In this document: piece by piece, positions 1-6,900 of the stretch | Numbering within the stretch: position 1 is the first letter of the stretch | Layout: every line of letters starts with the position of its first letter | From: Bacteroidales bacterium | Lineage (GTDB): Bacteria; Bacteroidota; Bacteroidia; Bacteroidales; UBA7960 | NCBI GenBank assembly: GCA_003557805.1 | Contig: PWNY01000046.1 | Location: forward strand, 1 to 9,606 | Length of the DNA: 9,606 bases | Direction: 5' to 3' | Program-made: the position numbers and the translations under genes | Notes under the pieces: model-generated | What the model was told of the DNA's origin: nothing | The model's input: only the letters and a program-made list of their open reading frames with translations | Databases searched by the model: none

Positions 1-692
1 ATATTTGCTTTTTTAATGGAGTGTTTCAATACCATCTGCAGGCTCCTTCCACTGTACTTTTCTCCCCTGACCTGCCCTTCAAACAACCATTTTACCGGAC
101 GGTACGCTTTGTAATAATCACGCAGCATCCTGATCGTGTTTTCAGATATGGGCACCACCCTGTCTCTGCGGCCTTTTGACTGCCTGACGATCAAAAGGCC
201 TCGCCGGCTCTCAATGTCTTTTGGCTTTAAGTTTAATAATTCACCTCTTCGAAGCCCGCATCCATAAATAAGGCTAAGCATGGTGCGGTGTTTTAGATTT
301 CTGGTAACCTGTATCAACCTGGTTACCTCTTCTTTGCTCAATACATTAGGTAGTTTATGGCTTCTTCTTGGCCGCTCGATTTTTGATACTTCTATATTTC
401 TGTTATGGACACAGCTGAAAAACAGTTTTAAACCACTGGCCACCTGGTTTTGATATGATGCTGAATAACCCTTTTTTACCAAACGGTGGTTATACTCAAT
501 CAAATCCTGTCTGGTAATATTTTTCGCCGCTTTATTAATGCATAACAAAAAGTGTCTTACCACTTCACTGTAGATCCTGATTGTGTTTTCACTGTATCGC
601 CTGTGAATAAGATATTTCCTGAATTTTTCAATATCTGGGATAACCCGCGGCAGGCTGTTGTACTGTTGCATGATCTGGTTTGTAATTTTCAT
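1..692 (-). CDS. Tyrosine recombinase / integrase, XerC/D-like, 3' end cut off by window edge
   Basis: Reading the minus strand from the ATG at 692 gives about 230 codons without a stop up to position 1; the C-terminal end lies outside. Residues about 15-95 form an N-terminal SAM-like (core-binding) domain (YSENTIRIY near 33-41). The catalytic domain begins near 115 (LSKEEVTRLI). The catalytic Arg I is Arg148 in YGCGLRRGELLNL, and the beta-hairpin Lys is Lys173 in QSKGRRDRVVP; both agree with the XerD pattern. The HxxR, H/W and Tyr nucleophile motifs would lie past the edge, so activity cannot be judged. Known role of the family: strand exchange at specific DNA sites through a 3'-phosphotyrosine link. 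The start is supported by in-frame TAA codons just upstream and no other start codon between them and this ATG. The gene is by eye more AT-rich than the rest of the window and is divergent from the arsenic operon, which suggests a mobile-element context (inference). Which element it belongs to is unknown. Confidence 0.93.
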   Translation of the reverse strand, partial: MKITNQIMQQYNSLPRVIPDIEKFRKYLIHRRYSENTIRIYSEVVRHFLLCINKAAKNITRQDLIEYNHRLVKKGYSASYQNQVASGLKLFFSCVHNRNIEVSKIERPRRSHKLPNVLSKEEVTRLIQVTRNLKHRTMLSLIYGCGLRRGELLNLKPKDIESRRGLLIVRQSKGRRDRVVPISENTIRMLRDYYKAYRPVKWLFEGQVRGEKYSGRSLQMVLKHSIKKAN

Positions 693-714
693 TATACTTT
701 TTGTTTTTGGAGAG

Positions 715-747
715 AAACAGAAAAATACAGATTACTGTTACCTGTTT
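715..747. repeat. Nested inverted repeat upstream of the recombinase start
   Basis: Outer arms AAACAG (715-720) and CTGTTT (742-747) enclose inner arms ACAG (727-730) and CTGT (735-738) around ATTA. The element sits about 20-55 bp before the recombinase ATG, where a promoter, operator or recombinase-binding site could lie. The arms are short and the spacing between outer and inner arms is unequal (6 versus 3 bases), so chance in AT-rich DNA is a real alternative. Confidence 0.3.
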
Positions 748-824
748 TTATATGATAATGCCAAATGGAATATACCCGCCAGTAAACGGTAAGCACTTTT
801 TGTTTCATTACCCCGGGAAAAATA

Positions 825-842
825 TGACGTAAAATTACGTCA
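825..842. promoter_or_regulatory. Upstream palindromic operator of the arsenic operon (probable ArsR site 1)
   Basis: TGACGTAAAATTACGTCA has perfect 8-bp arms (TGACGTAA / TTACGTCA) around AA. It is nearly the same as the palindrome centred 29 bp downstream, sharing TGACGTA at the left and CGTCA at the right. ArsR/SmtB repressors bind such palindromes as dimers, and an arsR gene is second in the operon directly downstream. Assignment to this ArsR is inference from position and symmetry. Confidence 0.65.
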
Positions 843-847
843 GTTTA

Positions 848-877
848 AAAATATGACGTATATTTGCGTCATATTTT
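848..877. promoter_or_regulatory. Downstream palindromic operator overlapping the arsenic promoter (probable ArsR site 2)
   Basis: Perfect 11-bp arms AAAATATGACG (848-858) and CGTCATATTTT (867-877) flank an 8-bp centre. The core TGACGTATATTTGCGTCA (854-871) repeats the upstream palindrome with small changes. The centre contains the -7 element TATATTTG, so a bound repressor would cover the RNA polymerase site. This is the simplest explanation for arsenic-inducible, ArsR-repressed control of the five genes that follow. Confidence 0.75.
859..866 (+). promoter_or_regulatory. Bacteroidota-type -7 box of the arsenic operon
   Basis: TATATTTG matches the Bacteroidota sigma-A -7 consensus TAnnTTTG exactly. 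Transcription would start near 872-875 and leave a leader of under 20 nt before the ATG at 891. No clear -33 TTTG is visible at the usual distance (only GTTTA at 843-847, too close), so the promoter may be weak or depend on the operator layout. Confidence 0.6.
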
Positions 878-890
878 AAACAGCAAAACA

Positions 891-1175
891 ATGAAAGCTA
901 CTAAAGAAGCTTTAAATGAGTTCAATAAAGTACTTGCACAAACAGATAATCCGCAGGCAGGGATCCGTGTATTTTCCGAGGCAGGGTGCTGTGGTCCGGG
1001 TCTGCAACATTTGGTTGCTGAAGAAATGCCGCCTGGGGATAAACTAGTTTCCATAGGTGAGGTGAATTTCTTCGTGGAAGAAAAGGCCGAGGAGATGCTT
1101 AAAGGCGTCACCGTAGATTTCTGGGAAAAGGGATTTCGCCTCGATAGGGTTAAAAGGCCGGGTGGTTGTTGCTGA
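891..1175 (+). CDS. HesB/IscA-like small cysteine protein, first gene of the arsenic operon
   Basis: A 94-aa protein resembling the HesB/IscA (A-type Fe-S carrier) fold. The pattern is GIRVFSEAGCCGPG (24-37), then VNFFVEEKAEEMLKGVTVDF (58-77), then a Gly-rich tail ending in a Cys pair. Cys33/Cys34 lie where IscA has its first ligand Cys, and Cys93/Cys94 replace the C-terminal CxC. It looks closer to the divergent HesB-like group that includes selenoproteins than to true IscA; here the conserved position is an ordinary Cys codon. ATG 891 is chosen because the earlier in-frame TTG (864) lies inside the -7 box and operator. No Shine-Dalgarno is visible. As first gene behind an ArsR-type operator it should be induced with arsenic resistance. 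Function is not established: it could supply or protect Fe-S clusters under arsenic stress, or bind As(III) through its vicinal thiols as a chaperone in the manner of ArsD. Family call fairly sure, role speculative. Confidence 0.85.
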   Translation: MKATKEALNEFNKVLAQTDNPQAGIRVFSEAGCCGPGLQHLVAEEMPPGDKLVSIGEVNFFVEEKAEEMLKGVTVDFWEKGFRLDRVKRPGGCC

Positions 1176-1206
1176 CACCTGATATGTGAACTTAAACCAA
1201 TAGATC

Positions 1207-1536
1207 ATGAATGCTACCAAAGAATCCAAATTTGATGAGAAACTGATGCAGCGTGCCAAAATGTTCAAGGCCCTTGCTCATCCTGCCAGGCTTGCCATAC
1301 TGCAATACCTGGCAAGTATCAGGACCTGCATAACCGGCGACATTGCCAGTGAGTTACCCTTAAGCCGCACAACCGTCAACCAGCACCTTAAGGAGCTGCG
1401 TGATGCCGGCCTTATTCAGGGCACAGTAGAGGGAGTGAAGACAAATTACTGCCTTAATCCAAAAGTAATATCTGCACTAAGAAAGGACACGGACGATTTC
1501 CTTGAAAGTATTGATATTAAAAAATCTTATTGTTAA
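1207..1536 (+). CDS. arsR: ArsR/SmtB-family transcriptional repressor
   Basis: A 109-aa winged-helix repressor. Residues 17-36 (AKMFKALAHPARLAILQYL) are the classic ArsR dimer/HTH entry. ITGDIASELPLSRTTVNQHLKELRDAGLI (42-70) is the helix-turn-helix with recognition helix, and GTVEGVKTNYCLN (72-84) is the wing. The classical ELCVCDL As(III) site on helix 3 is not present; the matching stretch reads RTCITGDI with one Cys (Cys41). The other cysteines are Cys82 in the wing strand and C-terminal Cys109, so the three-thiolate site, if there is one, must be built differently. In this family As(III) binding releases DNA. The likely operators are the twin TGACG...CGTCA palindromes at 825-877, giving autoregulation. 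It lies 31 bp after the HesB-like gene and 21 bp before arsC, consistent with one transcript. Confidence 0.95.
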   Translation: MNATKESKFDEKLMQRAKMFKALAHPARLAILQYLASIRTCITGDIASELPLSRTTVNQHLKELRDAGLIQGTVEGVKTNYCLNPKVISALRKDTDDFLESIDIKKSYC

Positions 1537-1557
1537 AACATTTTAACTGAAAAACCA

Positions 1558-1983
1558 ATGAAAATCCTGATCCTTTGTACCGGCAACTCATGCCGCAGCC
1601 AGATGGCCCACGGATTCCTGGAGTCCTTTGATGATCGCCTTGCAGTGAGTTCGGCAGGCACCGAAGCCTCCGGAAGGCTGAACGAAAAAGCAGTGAAGGC
1701 CATGAAAGAAACAGGCATAGACATAAGTCATCACACATCCGACCAGGTGGATGAATACCTGGGGGAGGAGTGGGACTATGTAATTACCGTATGCGGGGGC
1801 GCCAACGAAAACTGCCCTGCCTTCATGGGAAAGGTTAAAAAACGGCTGCACATCGGCTTTGATGACCCTACTTATGCCACCGGCACGGAAGAGTATGTGT
1901 GGAGCGAGTACATCAGGGTAAGGGATGAGATAAGGGAAGCTTTTTACAAATTGTATAAGGATGAAATTGAACCTGAATTATGA
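1558..1983 (+). CDS. arsC: Arsenate reductase, thioredoxin-coupled LMW phosphatase type
   Basis: A 141-aa cytoplasmic enzyme reducing As(V) to As(III). The N-terminal P-loop is C7TGNSCR13 (CX5R) with Cys7 as nucleophile and Arg13 binding the oxyanion. The redox relay pair is Cys79 and Cys86 in TVCGGANENCPAF, and the acid Asp102 lies in GFDDPT. Every one of these residues is offset by exactly three from S. aureus pI258 ArsC (Cys10, Arg16, Cys82, Cys89, Asp105), so the full Cys relay regenerated by thioredoxin is intact. This separates it from ordinary low-molecular-weight tyrosine phosphatases, which lack the second and third cysteines, and from the glutaredoxin-type ArsC. Its stop overlaps the arsM start in ATGA (1980-1983), implying translational coupling, so the As(III) product would be made beside the enzyme that methylates it. 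Confidence 0.97.
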   Translation: MKILILCTGNSCRSQMAHGFLESFDDRLAVSSAGTEASGRLNEKAVKAMKETGIDISHHTSDQVDEYLGEEWDYVITVCGGANENCPAFMGKVKKRLHIGFDDPTYATGTEEYVWSEYIRVRDEIREAFYKLYKDEIEPEL

Positions 1984-2798
1984 AAACAAAAGCCAGTATC
2001 AAAGATATAGTAAAGGAGAAATACGGCAGGATCGCACGAGGTTCTGAAAGTACAGCAGGCCCAACCAGTTGTTGCGGCCCCTCATCGGGTTGCTGCGGCC
2101 CTGACTATACCGTATTCAGTGAGAGCTATGATGGATTAAGCGGCTATCAGCCGGATGCAGACCTGGGCCTTGGTTGTGGTTTGCCAACAGAGTACTCGGG
2201 GCTGGAGCCCGGCCAGAGTGTGCTTGACCTTGGCAGCGGGGCAGGAAATGATTGTTTTGTGGCCAGGGCCATTGTCGGAGAAAACGGCAGGGTTACCGGC
2301 CTTGACTTCTCGGATGAGATGACAGAGAAAGCCAGGACAAATGCATTAAAACTTGGCTATGAAAATGTAGAGTTTGTCTCGGGTGATATAGAGGATATGC
2401 CTTTTAAGCAAGACAGCTTTGATGTGGTCATATCAAACTGTGTCCTGAACCTTGTACCTGACAAACACAGGGCTTTCACTGAGATAATGCGTGTTCTAAG
2501 GCCGGGGGGCCATTTCTGTGTTTCAGATGTGGTAATTAAGGGAAGAATGCCTGAGAAGCTTCGCGAGGATGCGGAGATGTATGCTGGTTGCGTATCAGGT
2601 GCCCTTGATCTTGATGAATACCTTGGTGCAGTTCAGGAGGCAGGATTTGTAAATATCAGGATCCATGACCAGCGGCTTATTGATCTGCCTGGGGAGTTAT
2701 TAAAGAAATACCTCGGTGATAAGGAGCTGGATGAATTCCTGGTGAGCGGTACAGGAATACTCTCGGTAACAGTTAGTGCTGAAAAGCGATCTGTTTAA
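1980..2798 (+). CDS. arsM: Arsenite S-adenosylmethionine methyltransferase
   Basis: A 272-aa Rossmann-fold methyltransferase that converts As(III) to methylated arsenicals, which can leave the cell as volatile species. The SAM-binding motif I is VLDLGSGAGNDCF (81-93), with the acidic end of strand 2 at GLDFSDEM (107-114), and GDIEDMPF (135-142) plus VLRPGG (172-177) follow. The As(III)-binding cysteines expected for ArsM are all present: Cys66 in GLGCGLP, Cys154 in SNCVLNL and Cys204 in YAGCVSGAL. The N-terminus adds two Cys pairs, Cys31-Cys32 and Cys38-Cys39, in a repeated CCGP motif that is common in bacterial ArsM. It starts inside the arsC stop codon and is followed 46 bp later by acr3. 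Length is normal for bacterial ArsM. A generic class I methyltransferase is very unlikely given the three cysteines and the operon. Confidence 0.96.
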   Translation: MKTKASIKDIVKEKYGRIARGSESTAGPTSCCGPSSGCCGPDYTVFSESYDGLSGYQPDADLGLGCGLPTEYSGLEPGQSVLDLGSGAGNDCFVARAIVGENGRVTGLDFSDEMTEKARTNALKLGYENVEFVSGDIEDMPFKQDSFDVVISNCVLNLVPDKHRAFTEIMRVLRPGGHFCVSDVVIKGRMPEKLREDAEMYAGCVSGALDLDEYLGAVQEAGFVNIRIHDQRLIDLPGELLKKYLGDKELDEFLVSGTGILSVTVSAEKRSV

Positions 2799-2844
2799 TA
2801 TGTCTTATCCTGAAATTGTGTTTATTCTTAAAATATGAATCTTT

Positions 2845-3906
2845 ATGTCTGAAAATATCAAAAAAGCAGTCATTACTGATAAACCACGAAAAACAATCGG
2901 TCTGTTTGAAAAGTACCTTACCATCTGGGTCGCCCTGGGTATCCTTGCCGGAATCGCGATCGGGCACTTTATAGGCGATCATATTCAGGTAATATCAAGT
3001 CTTGAGATTGCACGGGTAAATATCCCCGTTGCAGTTCTGATATGGCTGATGATCTATCCTATGATGCTGCAGGTCGACTTTTCGAGCATCAAAAAGATAG
3101 GCAAAAAGCCCAGGGGGGTGGTGTGGACACTTATAATCAACTGGGCGATCAAGCCCTTTACCATGGCCTTCTTTGCCTGGATATTCTTCTCCAAATTATA
3201 CGGAGCATGGATAGAGCCGGAACTGGCCGGTGAGTATATAGCCGGAGCAATCATACTCGGGGCTGCCCCCTGTACAGCAATGGTCTTTGTATGGTCCTAC
3301 CTTACTGACGGGGATCCCAATTACACCCTGGTGCAGGTATCGGTTAACGACCTGATTGTCCTGGTGGCCTTCATACCGATAGTAGGTCTTTTGTTGGGCC
3401 TGACAGATGTTACCATACCTTACGATACTCTGGCAGCCAGCGTTGGGATATTTGTGGTAATTCCCCTGGTTGCAGGGGTAATAACACAGAGGTATCTTAT
3501 ACGGTTAAAAGGGAAGGAGTGGTTCAAGAAATCCTTCCTCCCAAAACTAAAACCAGTAAGTATAATAGCCCTTCTGGTTACACTTGTTTTACTGTTCGCA
3601 TTTCAGGGTCAGAACATCCTGAATAACCCGCTGATAATCCTTTTGGCAGCTGTTCCGCTTGTAATTCAGACCTATTTTATCTTTTTCCTGGCGTGGTTCG
3701 GGGGCAAAAAACTGAAACTGCCCCACAATGTGTGTGCACCCGCATCAATGATTGGGGCGAGCAACTTCTTTGAGCTGGCAGTCGCTGTTGCGATTGCCCT
3801 GTTCGGCCTGCAGTCGCCTGCCGCACTTGTAACCGTTGTTGGTGTGCTGGTAGAGGTTCCGGTAATGCTCTCACTGGTGGCATTTGCCAACCATAAGAAG
3901 TATTGA
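2845..3906 (+). CDS. acr3: ACR3-family arsenite efflux permease
   Basis: A 353-aa inner-membrane protein with about ten hydrophobic segments from residue 25 to 347. It exports As(III) using the proton motive force. Family signatures are YPMMLQVDFSSIKK (71-84), GAAPCTAMVFVWSYL (139-153) with the conserved TM4 Cys143, SVNDLIVLVAF (166-176), and GASNFFELAVAVAI (304-317) with the conserved TM9 Glu310. The Cys and Glu are the pair needed for As(III) transport in characterised Acr3 proteins. It is often annotated arsB in Bacteroidota but is unrelated to E. coli-type ArsB. It is last in the operon and completes the reduce, methylate or export logic. No ArsA ATPase accompanies it, so it should work as a secondary carrier. 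The 46-bp gap after arsM is the largest in the operon but shows no separate promoter match. Confidence 0.97.
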   Translation: MSENIKKAVITDKPRKTIGLFEKYLTIWVALGILAGIAIGHFIGDHIQVISSLEIARVNIPVAVLIWLMIYPMMLQVDFSSIKKIGKKPRGVVWTLIINWAIKPFTMAFFAWIFFSKLYGAWIEPELAGEYIAGAIILGAAPCTAMVFVWSYLTDGDPNYTLVQVSVNDLIVLVAFIPIVGLLLGLTDVTIPYDTLAASVGIFVVIPLVAGVITQRYLIRLKGKEWFKKSFLPKLKPVSIIALLVTLVLLFAFQGQNILNNPLIILLAAVPLVIQTYFIFFLAWFGGKKLKLPHNVCAPASMIGASNFFELAVAVAIALFGLQSPAALVTVVGVLVEVPVMLSLVAFANHKKY

Positions 3907-3926
3907 TAGTACCATCATTTTTTTTT
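3905..3926 (+). terminator. Possible weak terminator after acr3
   Basis: A run of nine T (3918-3926) follows directly after the acr3 stop. The stem before it is poor: GAT and ATC arms (3905-3916) with a mismatch and a GTAC loop. A terminator is expected here because the next gene converges from the other strand, but the hairpin is too weak to be certain. Confidence 0.3.
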
Positions 3927-3961
3927 GAATATAACCCCTCTGCTTTTGTTATGAATACATC

Positions 3962-6900
3962 TTAATTGCCCGCCAGCGGAACAATCCTGAACCCATATGA
4001 ATACTCATCTTCATCCAGCCAGTATTCTGGCAGAGGATGTGCTCCCCAGCTGTTATCTCCACCCAGGCCCGACTGGCGGTAGTCCACCCTTACCAGGGTA
4101 AGATCCCGGTCAGGAACATCAATGGTATGGCGGTTGCGGGTCTCTTCTCCCTCCCTGTGCCAGCCGTCGGTGCGGCCGGGAGATTCAAAATCCCTCATTA
4201 GCTGATGATAGGCCGATGCTTCAAGCAGCTGCAGGCCCTCAAAACGAAGCCCCATACCTTCTGCGTTGGTAATCGACATCCACCTGACATCCGTTTTGTT
4301 ACCATTTTCCTGCGGCCTGATATATGGGAAGTACTGTTCCGCCACCAATCCTGAATACAGATCCACAAAAGCACTTGTTTTACGGTCCCAGTATGACTCA
4401 TGCGGTCCCCTGCCGAACCAGCTCATGTTTTCAAACTCCCTTGGCATAATAAGGTTCATGCCAAAGCGCAGCATCCTGGGCAGCTGGTCACTGACAGACC
4501 GGTAGTGGTTCTCAACTGTGATGGTACCTGAACCGTCAACCAGGTAGTTGCTGGTATATGTCGCAATTATCTCCTCATATTCCTTATCCATCAGGTCAAA
4601 ATAAAAAGTAATACTGGTACCATGGTCAGATTCATTGAGCCCGGTCTCCCTTAGCCTTCTTCTTTCTCCTGCCTCCCTCCAAACAGCTGCCCATATGTGG
4701 GTGTTATTGCCGAAGTCATTGTCGTTTGGTGGCCTCCAGAAAGAAGGTTCAGGACCCTGCAACAATGTCTCCATTCCTTCAACCTTAAGAGATCGTATCA
4801 TGCCCATATTGGTATCAAATACAATATCAATGCCGTTGGCCGACATCAGGATGGTGCCATTGTCCTCTGTTTCAACAACCGGAGCACTGGCTGCTGTTAC
4901 CACATCCTCCTCTTCCAGGTACCATAGTAATGCTATCTGTTCTGCGGCTAGCTGTGTCCCTGCCCTGACCAGACCGTCATCCTCCTTCAGCCTTGCATGC
5001 AGGTGCAAAAAGTACTCGACCCCGGGCCGGGGCTCAATAGGTATATCAAGCTTGTATGACTTCCTTTCCCCGGGTAACAGGTCAACATCCTCTATGATTG
5101 TTTCATATATCAGTGTTCCGTTCCCTTTTACCTGGTAAGAGAAATTAAAATCCGACAAATGCCTGAAGGCGTATTTGTTCTCAATGATTATTTCACCGTC
5201 TTCTAAATTTCCGGGTTCAAATCCGATATACTGGTATACCTTTTTTACCTCCTGCATTGCTGGTTGCGGGGTTCTGTCCGGTAATACCACACCGTTGATG
5301 CAGAAATTCCCGGAGTTTTGTACGGTATCGGGTTCAAAGTCACCGCCGTATGCCCAGTACCAGCCCCCTTCACCATCTTCTTTCCTCAGTCCCTGGTCCA
5401 CCCAGTCCCATATAAAGCCACCCTGGAGGTGTTCATACTGTTCAATCACATCCCAGTAATCCTGAAAGTTCCCGAGGCTGTTACCCATTGCATGGGAGTA
5501 TTCGCATAGTATCAGGGGTTTGTCCGGGTTGCTCTGTGCATACCTTTCCAGACCGTCGATACGCATGTACATCGGTGCCATTATATCGGTATTCCAGCCC
5601 CCGTGGGCCTGCTCGTATATAACCGGCCTTGTCGGATCGGCAGCCTTGAGATATTCATAGGTAGCATAGAAGTTTACTCCATTACCCGCCTCATTACCCA
5701 TTGACCATATGATCACGGAGGGCTGGTTCTTATCCCTTTCGAACATATTGCGTGCCCTGTAAAGGTGCGAATCCATCCACAGGGAATCCTTTGCAAGGGA
5801 TTCATCACCGTAGCCCATTCCGTGGCTCTCAATATTTGCCTCATCTATCACGTATAGCCCGTAACGGTTGCACAGTTCGTACCAGCGCTCCGGCTGGGGG
5901 TAGTGCGAGGTCCTAACGGCGTTGATATTATGCGACTTCATGGTCTTTATATCCAGGAGCATAGTTGCCTCATCCACGACGTGGCCTGTTTCCGGATGGT
6001 GCTCGTGAAGGTTCACTCCCTTAAGGTAGACATACTGCCCGTTTACAAGGAACAGGCCATCCTTTATCTCGATGGTTCTGAAACCTACATCCTGCTGTAT
6101 GGTCTCGATAAGCTGCCCGTTTTCCTCAAGAAGTGACAGGGAAAGGCGGTATAGGCTAGGCTGCTCCGCACTCCATGGCTTAACATCGTTTAAAATATCT
6201 CTAAAGGAGTATATGGTGCCCTCTTCACCTGGGCGGATATCCCTTTCAAAACTCAGTACTTCTTCATTTCCCTTGTAAAGTGTAGCTGTAATAATATTTG
6301 CAGCGCTGTAACCCGCGGGCACTTTCAGTTCAAGCTCCATATCAAGGATCCCACCTGTATAGTTCTCATCAAGCTTTGATTTTACAAAGAAATCCCTTAT
6401 ATGTAGGGGGTTTCTTGCAAGCAGGTATACATCCCTTGTAATACCTGCCATTCGCCAGAAATCCTGATCCTCTATGTAGCTGCCGTCGCACCAGGTATAC
6501 ACCTCAACGGCAACGTTGTTTTTGCCAGGCCTTATGTAGGGAGTGATATTGAAAGTCGCCGGGGTTTTGCTGTCCTGGCTGTATCCGACCCTCTCTCCGT
6601 TTATCCAGAGGTAAAATGCCGAACTCACGGCACCGAACCTCAAATAAACCTCCTTGCCATCCCATGCCCGGGAAATTCTGAACTCACGTTTATATGAACC
6701 CACCGGATTATAATCGTCCTGAATATAGGGTGGATTTCTCCTGAACGGATAACCCGCAGTAATATATATCGGATGTTCATAACCCTGAAGCGCCCAGTTG
6801 CCAGGGACCTCTATCTCATCCCAGCCCCTGGTGTCGAAATCCTCCTTAAAAAAGTAGTAAGGTCTTTCAGAGGGCTTCCTTGATATGTTGAATTTCCAGG

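Noticed and set aside
1..692. Integron integrase (IntI) with the arsenic genes as a cassette array
   Set aside because: The visible catalytic region lacks the extra IntI-specific stretch between the Arg I and Lys motifs, and the arsenic genes form a promoter-driven operon with short gaps and an overlap, with no attC-like sites between them.
552..755. 67-codon plus-strand open frame over the recombinase start
   Set aside because: It is antisense to the recombinase N-terminus and ends in the intergenic region; there is no supporting start context.
864..890. Upstream TTG start for the HesB-like gene
   Set aside because: The TTG lies inside the -7 box and the operator, so it would be upstream of the likely transcription start; the ATG at 891 begins the family-like N-terminus.
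1161..1210. In-frame TGA after the Cys pair of the HesB-like gene as a selenocysteine codon
   Set aside because: Related HesB-like selenoproteins carry Sec at the conserved N-terminal Cys position, which here is an ordinary Cys codon; the reading past TGA gives no family-like sequence and runs into arsR.
1558..1983. ArsC gene as an ordinary low-molecular-weight protein tyrosine phosphatase
   Set aside because: Cys79 and Cys86 match the arsenate reductase relay exactly in spacing, and the gene lies within an arsenic operon.
4635..5138. 167-codon plus-strand open frame inside the beta-galactosidase gene
   Set aside because: It is antisense to a well-supported GH2 coding sequence, is Ser-rich low-information protein, and has no family resemblance.
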